Positions 11,704 through 22,846 of a stretch of 64,000 nucleotides of DNA are shown here, piece after piece. Where the stretch lies: NCBI GenBank assembly GCA_018350325.1, contig JAEVLN010000011.1, positions 1,484,449 through 1,548,448 on the forward strand, written 5' to 3'. Every line of letters begins with the position of its first letter. Within the stretch, counting starts at the first letter, position 1. A program made the translations under genes and the position numbers. The notes under the pieces are model-generated. The model was not told the origin of the DNA. It made no database searches and saw nothing but the letters and a program-made list of their open reading frames with translations. Origin of the DNA: Globodera rostochiensis. Its lineage: Eukaryota; Nematoda; Chromadorea; Rhabditida; Heteroderidae.

Positions 11704-12299
11704 CTGAGCAGAGTTTCTTCTAAAAATTCTAATGAACGGGCCGAAAGGCGCGAGGGAAGAATCGGCTCCCATTAATTGAATTATGGGGGGGGGGGGGCAA
11801 CCGCCTCCGGGGAGCAGAGCAGGACGAAAATATTTCCTTTCGTTTCGCGCGGCAAGGCACCACTTCTAGGGCTTTCTGCGAAAAGTTCAAGCGATTTTGT
11901 CGTCTCAGTGCCCACTAATTCCCTCAAGCAATTTACTAAACGACCGACCGGCCGAAGGTGAATTGCCAATTTGCTGCTGCCCATGCGCCCACCCCACCCT
12001 CTCATTTCCCCTTTCCCGGCGTCATTTCAAATTCTTCGGGGAAACTTTGGCAATTTTGTTGCGGAATTAAAGTGGCATAAACAGCAAGCAGCTCGTCCAC
12101 ACCCCCTCAAATCAAATCGTAAACAGCAAAATAGAGATGCTCAACGGTCTCAGCAGCACATTCTGGTGATGCCTTATGCTTAACACTGCCTCCCCCCATT
12201 TCATTTGGCTTGTCAAAAAAGTGTAACGCGTCCATTGCCAAAGACGAAAAGGGCTTCTCATTTGCTGAAATCCAATTAGTAAACTGATAGATAATTATA

Positions 12300-15200
12300 A
12301 TGTCGGATTTGGTGACCATAAATACCGGTGGCCCATCTACAGCTGTGGACGGCGTCGAGGATCAGCTGCTACAGAATGGGCCGCCGGCCAACGTTTGTGT
12401 TGTGTGCGGGGACGAGTCGGACGGTGGGTGGTGGCGAAAACGGTCGCTTGCAGCAAAAGTGGGGGGGGGGGGGCGTCGGGGTTTCGATTTTAAAAAGCGT
12501 TGAAAACGCCCGAGGGGGACACCAAAAGCAATGACAAGATTTAACGCGATTATCAAATTTCAATCGGTCCGCAATTCCGTGCTCTAATAATGCCAACCCC
12601 CCAACTGAAGGCTTGCACTTTGGCCGCTTCACATGCCGCGCATGTGCCGCGTTCTTCCGCCGGACGGTGTCGTTGAAGCTGCAGTACACGTGCAAAGTGA
12701 GTGTTTCGGCGTCGGTGAACGCGCCGCCATTCATTATTTGCCTTAACAAATTTCAGCGAGAAGGCAACTGCGAAGTGGACAAAGGTGGGAAACAAGCGAT
12801 TTATATAGCTAGCCTATAATCATATTCAGCGGCACGGAACATGTGCAGGGCGTGCCGCTATCAGAAATGTCTTGTGCAAGGCATGCTCACAACGGTGAGT
12901 TGGTTGGGCAAGTTGTTGCCTCAGGCCTGAGTGCACGGATACGAATTTTCATTCCCGTCCGTCCGTCCGTCCTCAAAATCTCATATCCGTAACGTTCTTT
13001 ATCCGGTATCCGTCCGTATCCGGGGATATATCCGAGGATATCCGAGCACATGCAAGCTGGTTGCTGCTGTTCCGTTCCGCGCACTTTTTGTAACTCAAGC
13101 TTAAAACGACAAAATATGGATTAGGCTGTACAACATGCTCGAGACGGTATTGGCAGACGGTTGAGAAGGAATAGTCAGCGCATGCGAGTGTTCGTGCCTC
13201 CCTGCAACAATGCCGCCGCCGGGGACGTCGCCCAAACGCTTCGAAGCACATCGGAGACGGTTAGTACGTCGTCTGCTGCTGCTGCTGCTGCTGCAGCTCA
13301 GGCATTAATTGGAATACAGCAAAATCAAGCGCAATTTCTTGGGCCTGGCTACATGAGGTGAGTTGTTTGGTGTTACGATAAAGAGTGTGGGAATAGTTTG
13401 ATTTTTATGCCAAAAAGAACACAATCACCTTCTCCGTCCAGCTCCACAATTCTCTTGGACCAGGCGACCACGGCGGCAACCATTCGCCAACTGAACGCCG
13501 TCACCGGAGGGCAATGTTCAACAGCAACAACATCCTCCACTTTCAGCCCCTTTCCCTGCCAACAACAGCAACAACATTATACGGGCGATTTCGGTGGGGC
13601 AGGAGTAGTGCTCCCGCCGTATATTATGGGCAACTTTCCCAATTTGGTGAGACGAAGTCTGCGCCTGCTTCCCCTCAATTGCTGTTCGAGAAAGCTCTCA
13701 GCACAAGTTCTTGATGATTTGGGTTAAATACTTGTCAATCCAATTTAGCAGTTAGGCCAACAGCAGCCCCTCGGAGGCTTGATCAATCTTGGGGGCCACC
13801 ATAGCCCCGTGCAGATGACGGCACATCAACTCCAAGTCCAACAACAACAACAACAACAACCATGTACTTCTTCAGCGGGTGCAGTAGAGTTGAAGTATCT
13901 ACGCAGCATGTTGGACGGGTATCACCACTTTTTGGCGCTGCGCAAAGCCAGTTATACACTGGTGGATGGGTTCCCGCTTGCTCGTCGGGACAACGAAGAC
14001 AGTCCGCAGAGTAACTTTGGCACCTCCAAAAAGATTTGCAAAATTGAGGTTGGGCGATGGCATGCAATTAAATAAATAACAAAAACTAATGAAAATGATC
14101 CAGGCAAGTCTGATCAGGGACATTGTGGAGAAGTTCTTTCATCCATTCAGCCAATTGCCTTCGGAAGACAAGGCAAGGAGGGGGGAGGTCAAAAGCACGG
14201 GGGGCAAGGCACAGACCAGGGATGGTCGGAATTCCGACTTCCGAAGTTGCGACATTTTTTAGGCTCGTAATTCCGAGTTCCGACTTCCGAAATTTTAAGA
14301 AAAAAAAATCGGGACTTTTCGGAAGTGTTACCCAACATTTTTGCAAAACAAAATGACAATTTGTGCCGATTTTGAACATAATGCCAAATCAAACTTAAAA
14401 ACCTAGGTTATCTTTTGCAAAACGTGCTTCGCCAATACCTACAGTATCGGACATAAGTATATGCCCAAAACATATTTGGATATGAAAATTGTCATAGCAG
14501 CTTTTAAAGCTGTTGAAGCCAGCCAATTATTAGTGATTAAATTCAGCGCCATTTGCTAGCTTCAAAATGAGCCCAAACTCACTGCACTTCAAGCACTCTC
14601 CGACGCATGAACTTTTTTCCGCGCATAGTTTGACCATTTTTTTTTGCCTCCACAATGTCAATTTTTTGGGAGTAGGAATGGTGATTTTTCTTTGGCATAT
14701 CTGAGACTAAAAACTTATGGTAAAAGGAGTTGATGAGAATGGTGCATATGCTTAGAAATAAAGCGTTGAACTTTTTGGGCATATACTTTTGTCCACCCAA
14801 TTTTTGAGCAGGTTGAGTTCAATGGGGGCAAACAAATCGGAGAGTGCTTGAAGCGCAGTGAGTTTGGGCTCATTTTGAAGCTAGCAAATGGCGCTGAATT
14901 TAATCACTAATAATTGGCTGGCTTCAACAGCTTTAAAAGCTGCTATGACAATTTTCATATCCAAATATGTTTTGGGCATACACTTATGTCCGATACTGTA
15001 TATGGCTTAGTGGTTACCTAAGCTGTTTCGTGACTTATGTTGGGTTTTACTCCCGCCGTGAAAATTCATTAAATCTTTTAAAAATAATTCTTTTTATTGA
15101 TTCTTAGTCATCGCTCAAAACCCCTTGTAATGGTGGATTTTTTTGCTGAAAACCCAAAAATAAAGCCCCTAAAAAATTTAACTTTTTTTGAAAATTCTTT

Positions 15201-16429
15201 TTCTCTGTGCGCCACTGGTCCCCCCCCCCCCAACAAAAACCCCTAATAAAAAGCCCTAAAATTTTCAATTTCAGGAATTTTTGAATTTAAAATTAAAAAA
15301 TATTCAAAAAAAGTTCCGAAATTTTTGGGCTCGGAATTCCGACTTCCGAAATTTTTTGAGGGCGCCGGCTCCCATCCCTGGCACAGACCACCGATTTAAC
15401 AATTATTTTGCTCACTTTTTTATTTAGGCCAAACTTTTCGACACTTTTTATTGTTTATTTTCGAATGCCGAGCGTGCATTTCGAACTTACAAAATGTTTG
15501 GGGCGGGCGACGACCGTTTGCTGATGCCCGACGGGGTTTGTTTGGGCATTTCGTGTGACACCTTATCTGTGGCTCAATTCGTTCAGGGCCACGTTCGTCT
15601 CAGCGAGTTGCAAAAGTTCTATGAGAACAACTCTTTGGTCCGGGGGGACCCGTCTCAAGTGGCCAAGTGGGTGTCTGTCCATTCTTTGACCTGATCACTC
15701 CCCGGATTCTGATCGGTCCACTTCTTCACAAAAGGGTCTTCGAAAACGCAATGTCGTATCTGGTGAAGACTGTGGTGGCACACATGCGACTCATTAAGCT
15801 GACTGAGATGGAACTGGTCGCACTCTTCGGCATGTTCATTTGGTCGGATTGTATGTTTTTTTGGTTCAGTACCATCTAACAAACGCCATTTTAGCCGAAG
15901 CAATCAGCGAAGAATCGCTTCAAACGGCACTCCAAGTGCGCAATGACATCATCGTGGACTTGCACATGCATTACCGAACTCTGGGATTGGCTGAGGCCGA
16001 AGTCACGTTGAAGACGTCGGTTTAGGGCTGGGGAAGGCATTTTTGTTGTGTTTTTTGTTTCTAAGGTCCCGCTTTTTTAGTGCCAATGTGTTCCTTTTGA
16101 TCCCGAAGCTGCATGTAAGCGGTGATTGTGGCACCTATCGCTTAACTCAACCACCTAATGTTTAGAATTCAATGCGATTTCTTCGGGAGGACTTCAGCAT
16201 TGCTTCAATTTTTGGCATGGTCGCCAACTGTAACGGTCCAAGTGGGCGAGAAGATGAATACGGCGGTGAGCAGCAGCAGGCGGGGCCGAGTGTGAAACAG
16301 CAGCACCAGCAACAGGCGGAGGAGCGGCAGGGCAACGGCGAAGAGAGTACCAGTGCCCAGCAGCAGGACTCAAGCGGAGGCGAAGACACGTCGTCCACTG
16401 TGGACGTTGGCAAACACGAGCAAAATTGA
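12300..16429 (+). CDS. nuclear hormone receptor, supplementary type, copy A
   Basis: Thirteen exons join in phase: 12300-12423, 12611-12696, 12757-12784, 12830-12894, 13125-13357, 13442-13646, 13749-14048, 14104-14172, 15428-15666, 15735-15850, 15895-16015, 16081-16114, 16166-16429; about 627 residues. The DNA-binding domain has eight zinc-ligand cysteines ([32 protein letters not shown]) and the following [13 protein letters not shown] Gln/Ala-rich hinge leads to a ligand-binding domain with [31 protein letters not shown] and a helix-12 region [12 protein letters not shown]. The C-terminus is a Gln/Ser-rich tail. Intron 8 starts with GC, not GT, and carries a nested transposon. The 15667-15734 intron is inferred from phase. 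The protein is expected to be a nuclear, ligand-regulated or orphan transcription factor of the HNF4-derived nematode expansion. Confidence 0.88.
14217..15380. mobile_element. hAT-like non-autonomous element with 8-bp TSD
   Basis: Terminal inverted repeats are CCAGGGATGG and CCATCCCTGG. Identical 8-bp target duplications, GCACAGAC, flank it at 14209-14216 and 15381-15388. Subterminal GGAATTCCGACTTCCGAA motifs appear at both ends in opposite orientation. No transposase was found. It sits in intron 8 of receptor copy A and carries a second element inside. Single ends of the same family appear near 16.5 and 56.15 kb. Confidence 0.88.
14442..14998. mobile_element. Tc1/mariner-like element nested in the hAT-like element
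   Basis: It begins CAGTATCGGACATAAGT and ends ACTTATGTCCGATACTG. The terminal inverted repeats are about 155 bp long (14442-14600 against 14840-14998) with few mismatches. TA dinucleotides flank both ends, as expected for Tc1/mariner. A minus-strand 73-codon frame (14579-14800) includes [11 protein letters not shown] and [10 protein letters not shown], reminiscent of a transposase N-terminal helix-turn-helix; this is a weak similarity. Confidence 0.85.
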
Positions 16430-17046
16430 CGGGCGCGCGACAGTGAGTTGTTGTGCCGCGTTGCCTGCCAGCTTGTTCCCCCCTCTGCGGCTTGTACAAC
16501 ATACCAACACGGGCAGGGATGGGCCCCGACGCCCCCCCCTCCCACAAAAAATGCCAGAAAATCGGAATCCCGATGGCCCAGACTCGCATTTGCCCGATTA
16601 TTTGTCATGGTGTTCTCCTGGTCCTTCCCCTCCCCCCGACCATGTTGCCTTATGCCCTCCGCCTCCGGTGTGTTTCTTCCCCCCATTCCCCCAGGGGTTC
16701 ACATCACACAATTCTTTCTGATCAGAAGGAATCGGGTTTCTTTCTTTTGTTGTCTCCCCATTGGCCAAACTGAATGTTGTTGTGATATTTTTATGGACGG
16801 ATAATAATTTTTTGAATTTCCATAAATTGGTCGAATGTTGTTGTTGGGTTGAAATAGGTAGGTTAGTGACCATTAACGGGAAGGCACTGCTTTCCTGAAT
16901 GTTTTGGCATTCTCTACATCCCCATCGTTTTACAGTCGCCGCCATATTGGCCAACTTTACACCCCCAAGAGTTCAAGCAGTATTTTGGGTTGAAGTTGAA
17001 AAATTTCGATTATTTTATTGAATTTCGTTTTTATAAGTTCAAAAGT
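16430..17046. other. spacer between receptor copy A and unit B
   Basis: 3' flank of copy A. A remnant at about 16515-16580 has the GGGATGGGC/CCCGATGG ends of the hAT-like family. 16600-16720 is matched again at 27110-27230. No gene seen. Confidence 0.45.
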
Positions 17047-17120
17047 TTAAAATTTACATCCACAACAAGTGGGGCAGCATTTACAGCAGCACGATGGTCT
17101 GACGAAATGCACCAAAGTTT
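17047..17120 (-). pseudogene. relic of the last exon of the poly-Cys gene (copy 2)
   Basis: The minus-strand frame reads VRPSCCCKCCPTCCGCKF and stops, identical over that stretch to the intact gene at 28773-28900. The acceptor and all upstream coding sequence are missing. Confidence 0.7.
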
Positions 17121-17724
17121 TTTTAGAAAATTCTGATGAACGAATGACCCATCGACTCCCATTAATTGAATTATGGGTTATGGAGAGGGGGATAACTGCC
17201 TCCGGGGAGCAGAGCTTGGCGAAAATGTAAATGTTTTTTTCTTTCGCGGCAGGGCATTACTTTTGCTGACGGGGCCTTTGATTAAAGTTCAAGCGATTTT
17301 GCCGACTCAGTGCCCACTAATTCCCTCAGGCAATTTACTAAACGACCGGCCGAAGGTGAAAATTGCCAATTTGTTGCTGCTGCCCATGCCCAACCCCCGG
17401 CGTCATTTCAAAAATCCCCCCCCCCGCCGCCCCTCTCCCCGCCACTTATTTTATATTTCTTCGGGGAAACTTTGGCAATTTTGTTGCGGAATTAAAGTGG
17501 CATAAACAGCAAGCAGCTCGTCCACACCCCCTCAAATCAAATCGTAAACAGCAAAATAGAGATGCTCAACGGTCTCAGCAGCACATTCTGGTGATGCCTT
17601 ATGCTTAACACTGCCTCCCCCCATTTCATTTGGCTTGTCCAAAAAGTGTAACGCGTCCATTGCCAAAGACGAAAAGGGCTTCTCATTTGCTGAAATCCAA
17701 TTAGTAAACTGATAGATAATTATA
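17121..17724. promoter_or_regulatory. conserved 5' flank of receptor copy B
   Basis: Matches 11720-12299 upstream of copy A. The last 260 bases are almost identical, while the distal part is only partly conserved. A further rearranged match lies at about 27480-27670. Conservation suggests that the leader or promoter was duplicated with the gene; no specific site was identified. Confidence 0.45.
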
Positions 17725-20700
17725 ATGTCGGATTTGGTGACCATAAATACCGGTGGCCCATCTACAGCTGTGGACGGCGTCGAGGATCAGCTGCTACAGA
17801 ATGGGCCGCCGGCCAACGTTTGTGTTGTGTGCGGGGACGAGTCGGACGGTGGGTGGTGGCGAAAACGGTCGCTTGCAGCAAAAGTGGGGGGGGGGGCGTC
17901 GGGGTTTCGATTTTAAAAAGCGTTGAAAACGCCCGAGGGGGACACCAAAAGCAATGACAAGATTTAACGCGATTATCAAATTTCAATCGGTCCGCAATTC
18001 CGTGCTCTAATAATGCCAACCCCCCAACTGAAGGCTTGCACTTTGGCCGCTTCACATGCCGCGCATGTGCCGCGTTCTTCCGCCGGACGGTGTCGTTGAA
18101 GCTGCAGTACACGTGCAAAGTGAGTGTTTCGGCGTCGGTGAACGCGCCGCCATTCATTATTTGCCTTAACAAATTTCAGCGAGAAGGCAACTGCGAAGTG
18201 GACAAAGGTGGGAAACAAGCGATTTATATAGCTAGCCTATAATCATATTCAGCGGCACGGAACATGTGCAGGGCGTGCCGCTATCAGAAATGTCTTGTGC
18301 AAGGCATGCTCACAACGGTGAGTTGGTTGGGCAAGTTTGGTGCTTGCTGCTGTTACGTTTCGCGCACATTTTGAAACTAACAAAAGGGAGGGGAAGGGCC
18401 CCCACAGTGGTCCGTAGAGTTTCTGTATGAAACTTGGCACACTGACAGAGCACCCCCACATTTTTACCACAAAGTGACAATTCATTTTTGGACGCCTGGA
18501 GGCGAGATATAAAGGCCCTCAAAGTTTTTTTGTGTTCTTATTACTCAGGTCCAAGTGCTTGTGTGGCCTTGTGGTGAGTTAGTGCTCGGCAATGGCATCG
18601 ATACGATATATCGAACGATATTTCGATAAAATATCGGTATCGAAAAATATCGAATCCTAACATTTTTCCGATACGATATATCGAACGATATTTCGATAAA
18701 ATATCGGTATCGAAAAATATCGAATTCCTAACATTTCCGATACGATATATCGAACGATATTTCGATAAAATATCGGTATCGAAAAATATCGAATTCCTAA
18801 CATTTTTCCGATACGATATATCGAACGATATTTCGATAAAATATCGGTATCGAAAAATATCGAATTCCTAACATTTCCGATACGATATATCGAACGATAT
18901 TTCGATAAAATATCGGTATCGAAAAATATCGAATTCCTAACATTTTTCCGATACGATATATCGAACGATATTTCGATAAAATATCGGTATCGAAAAATAT
19001 CGAAAAAAAACCCGATATATCGCGATATTTTTCGCAAATTTTTTTTTGACTAATATGCAAAAAAAGTCATAAAAACGCAACAATAAAAAGTTCAAATTTT
19101 TAACTCTTCAACTCCACTATGAGAATCCATCCTTTTAAAGAAAATCGTGAGAGCCCGACGATGCCGACAGGTGCGTCGGAAAATTTTGGGCTTTTTGTAA
19201 ATGAAATTTCACCAACATTTTTTGCAAAATTAAGCATTTTGGGATCGGAAAAATTTTCAAAACAAATTGGTTTACATGAGAGAGGAGGATGTCCGGCGGT
19301 GCCGATAGGCGCCGGCGTGGGAATTTTTACAAAAATTGGCAACCTTTGTTAAAATTTGAAGAAAAAATTCAAAAAAGATGCGATGAATTTTTAAAAAAAT
19401 TTGTCTTTTGCGCGTATTTTAATTGAAATATTAAAAAATTTATTTAAAAAATTTTATTAATCAGGGAAGTGTAGGTGACAAGAGGCGAAAGAAAAATAAT
19501 TGCTTCCAGTCAAGAGGTCTCAAACAAAATTCAAACTGTAAATCAATATAATCCTTTAAAATTGTGATACATTTTTTGAGTGAACAAACGCGATAAAATA
19601 CCGCGATATTTTAACTTTTCGATACGATATATCGAACGATATTTTGATAAAATATCGATATCGAAAAATATCGAGTTCCTAACATTTTTCCGATACGTTA
19701 TATCGAACGATATTTCGATATAAATATCGCGATATATCGCGATATTTTTATCGAAATATCGTATCGTGCCGAGCACTAGTTGTGAGTGTGCTCAATTTAA
19801 TTTTCGTGAGTGGAACGACGTTCGAGTCTTCTGCGAATCATCATTTTTTTCTTTTACTAAACTAGAGTTGGTCGGAACCGGGATTTTTGGGAAAAACTGG
19901 ACCTGGATTGACCGGGACCGTGAAAGCCGGGATCGGGATTCCAAAAACCGGGATAATCCCGACGGTTCCCTATCCTTTGGGCAGTGGATCGATTGGGCAG
20001 TGGATCGATTGGGCAGTGATCCTTTGGGCAGTGCAATATAATTTTAAAAAATAATTTTTTGAGTACAAGTTGTTTGTAAGTTATAAGGAAAATTAATTGG
20101 GGCGTGCCAGATGATATGAAACGGCACGCAAATACTCCATTGCTCTATTATCAAATTGCAAACAGTTGCTGAAAATTTGCATGTTGTCTTCAACTTTGCT
20201 GTCCGTTTCAAACTGATAATCGAAGCCTTCTCGAGTTAGAATGCTTTAGCCTTTTTTTGAAATGACTTCACTACTATTCAAATCTTAGAATTTTAAAAAA
20301 AATAAAAATATCAGTTTATCGTTAATAAATTATGAATAATTGTGCGAAAATAAAGTTGTTTGGACCTAAAGTTGTTTGGGCCATCCCCCCCCCCCCCTCT
20401 GTCTTCCCGCCACCCCCCCCCCTCCCCATTCTTTATCTGCCCGGATTGTTCCATCATATTATTAAGAATCAGTCAACATCATCAAAGCAACATTTTATTA
20501 GCATATTTCTATTAAAAAAAAAACCAACTAAAATTTTTTTTATATAAAAAAATATTTAAAAGTTAATTGACTGATTAATTAATTTTCGCAAAAAAAGTCA
20601 CTGCCCAAAGGATCACTGCCCAATCGATCCACTGCCCAAAGGATCCACTGCCCAAACGATCGGTCACCAATCCCGACCGATCCCGTCCAACTAGAATTGT

Positions 20701-22814
20701 TTGTAATAATAATTCTTTGGCGTTCTGTCATAAGTAGGGATAGGATTTATGGGTGCGGGACGTTTGAGTGTGGGACGTTTGAGTGTGGCTAAGTTTGAAA
20801 GACTATAACTTTTTTCAAACTTAACTAAATCAGTTGTGCATGGTATTTCCTGAAAGCCCTAAGTCTTTAGAGTTTACATTAAAAAAAAAGCTAAGCGATT
20901 CGAAACTTTTCAAAAAAGTTATAGCCATATGAAAAAAATTAGCCCGGAAAACCCGAACTTTTTTTGTTTGTACGGTTATAACTTTTTTGAAAAGTTTCGA
21001 ATCGCTTAGCTTTTTTTTTAATGTAAACTCTAAAGACTTAGGGCTTTCAGGAAATACCATGCATAACTGATTTAGTTAAGTTTGAAAAAAGTTATAGTCT
21101 TTCAAACTTTGCCACACTCAAACGTCCCACACTCAAACGTCCGTGTCCGAGGATTTATATGTAGAGACCGGACCGATATGCACCAAAATATGCCAAAAAT
21201 GCCGAAATATGCATCAAATATGCACCGAAAAATGGCACTTTTATTACCCTAATATCCTTAAAACTTAATTTTTTTTTCATTTAACGTATAACTAGTTTGA
21301 ATTGATGGGGAATGTTGATGGGAAAAGCGCTTCGCGCTCAAGGAATTCGTTGCTAGTAAATCTGCCCCATACAAACTTTCCGGAACAGCAAATTCTGGTC
21401 CAGTTGGCTTTCCGCCGGACCAGCAAATTCTGCTGCATTCTGGATTTCCAGAACATCAAATAACAAATTCTGGTTTGTACTGTCTTTCCGGAAAACCTAA
21501 TTCTGGTCAAGCTGGCTTTCCAGAACATAACAAATTCTGGTTCGTACTGACTTTCCGGAAGATCAAATGCTGGTGCATTTTGGATTTCCAGAACATCAAA
21601 TAACACTAATTCTGCCCCCTACAAACTTTCCGGAACTGCAAATTCTGGTGCATTCTAGATTTCCAGAACATCAAATAACAAATTCTGGTGTATGTTGATT
21701 TTCCGGAAACCTAATTCTGGTCTATACTGTCTCCGGAAGATCAAAATTGCATGTGTTTTCGACACATTTGACTGTTTGTGTTTTTGTAATTGCCTGTGCT
21801 TTGACACATTTGACTTGGTCTGACCAAAAAAATGAAACTTTGAAAAATTTCTACTTCCATTAAAAATATTATTAAAAGATTGGGAATATTTAAAACAATT
21901 TGAGAAATTATTTCCACCAGCATTGATGAATAAAAAAAAAGTCGAAAAAAATCATATAATTTTCTATGACACACCAAAAGGGTCCGTCCCCATTTGGTAT
22001 TGAAATCCAAAAACACTTAATCGTTTATAACTCGGTTCACGGTAAAGGGATTAAAATAAACTAAATACCTTTTTATAGAGCAAAAATTAGCTATTCATCT
22101 AATTAGCGTTTTTTGAATTGCTCCATTTTAAACATTTTTATAAATTTTTTGTGAAAAAATTTTTTTGCACAAAATTGACTAAAACTTTTTGAGTTTCATA
22201 CGTAATTTTTCTGCATTTTATGATATAAAAAAATAATTGGGATCACTCAAAGTTGAACAAAGTTATGAATTTTTCGCACCCAAATTTGTTGAGCAAAAAA
22301 ACGAAAAAACCAAAATTTCTCAATTAGTACATAAAAATATTTTTAAAAGGTCGGCAAAAATTATTTTAGAAATTGTTTCCCCCGCAGTTTTGAAAGTGCA
22401 TTCAGTTTCCGATAAAATGAATCCCCGAAAAGTTATGGCCAAAATTCGCCAAAATTTCAAACGGTCCCTCCGACCCAGCAATTTTGGTCAATTTTTCCTG
22501 ACCAGCCTTTTGCTCTAATCAAAAAGTGATGGCGTACAAACTTGTCCCAAACACTATTTGATTAACGCGCCGCGAGGGTCGTGGGTTTAACGGTTTTACG
22601 ATTTTGCCTAACTCTTACATAACTTTCAACTTGAAACGATAACTAGGCAGTCCAACATGCTCGAGACGGTATCGGCAGACGGTCGAAAGGCGAGCGGGCG
22701 TTGGCTTCTTGCGGCGGCCACAATTCCGCCTTGGCCTCTTGCGGCGGCCACACTGCCGCCGCCGGGAACGCCGCCCAAACGCCTCGGGGCACATCGGAGA
22801 CGGTCAGTTCGTCA

Positions 22815-22846
<32 letters not shown>

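Larger units (their letters stand above)
11385..16785. repeat. tandem duplication unit A (Cys-exon relic plus receptor gene)
   Basis: The segment starting GGCGGATAATAATTTTTGAA at about 11394 recurs at about 16797. The order Cys-exon relic, G-rich leader and receptor exons is then repeated to about 26.8 kb. Exons 1-4 of the receptor and the introns between them are almost identical in the two units. Confidence 0.8.

Noticed and set aside
15667..15734. Coding through [18 protein letters not shown] in the receptor
   Set aside because: It would need a frameshift from exon 9; a 68-bp intron with GT and AG keeps phase in both copies, though the read-through cannot be fully excluded.
22237..22518. 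93-codon plus-strand frame in receptor copy B intron 4
   Set aside because: No similarity, no start context, and AT-rich codon use unlike the exons.
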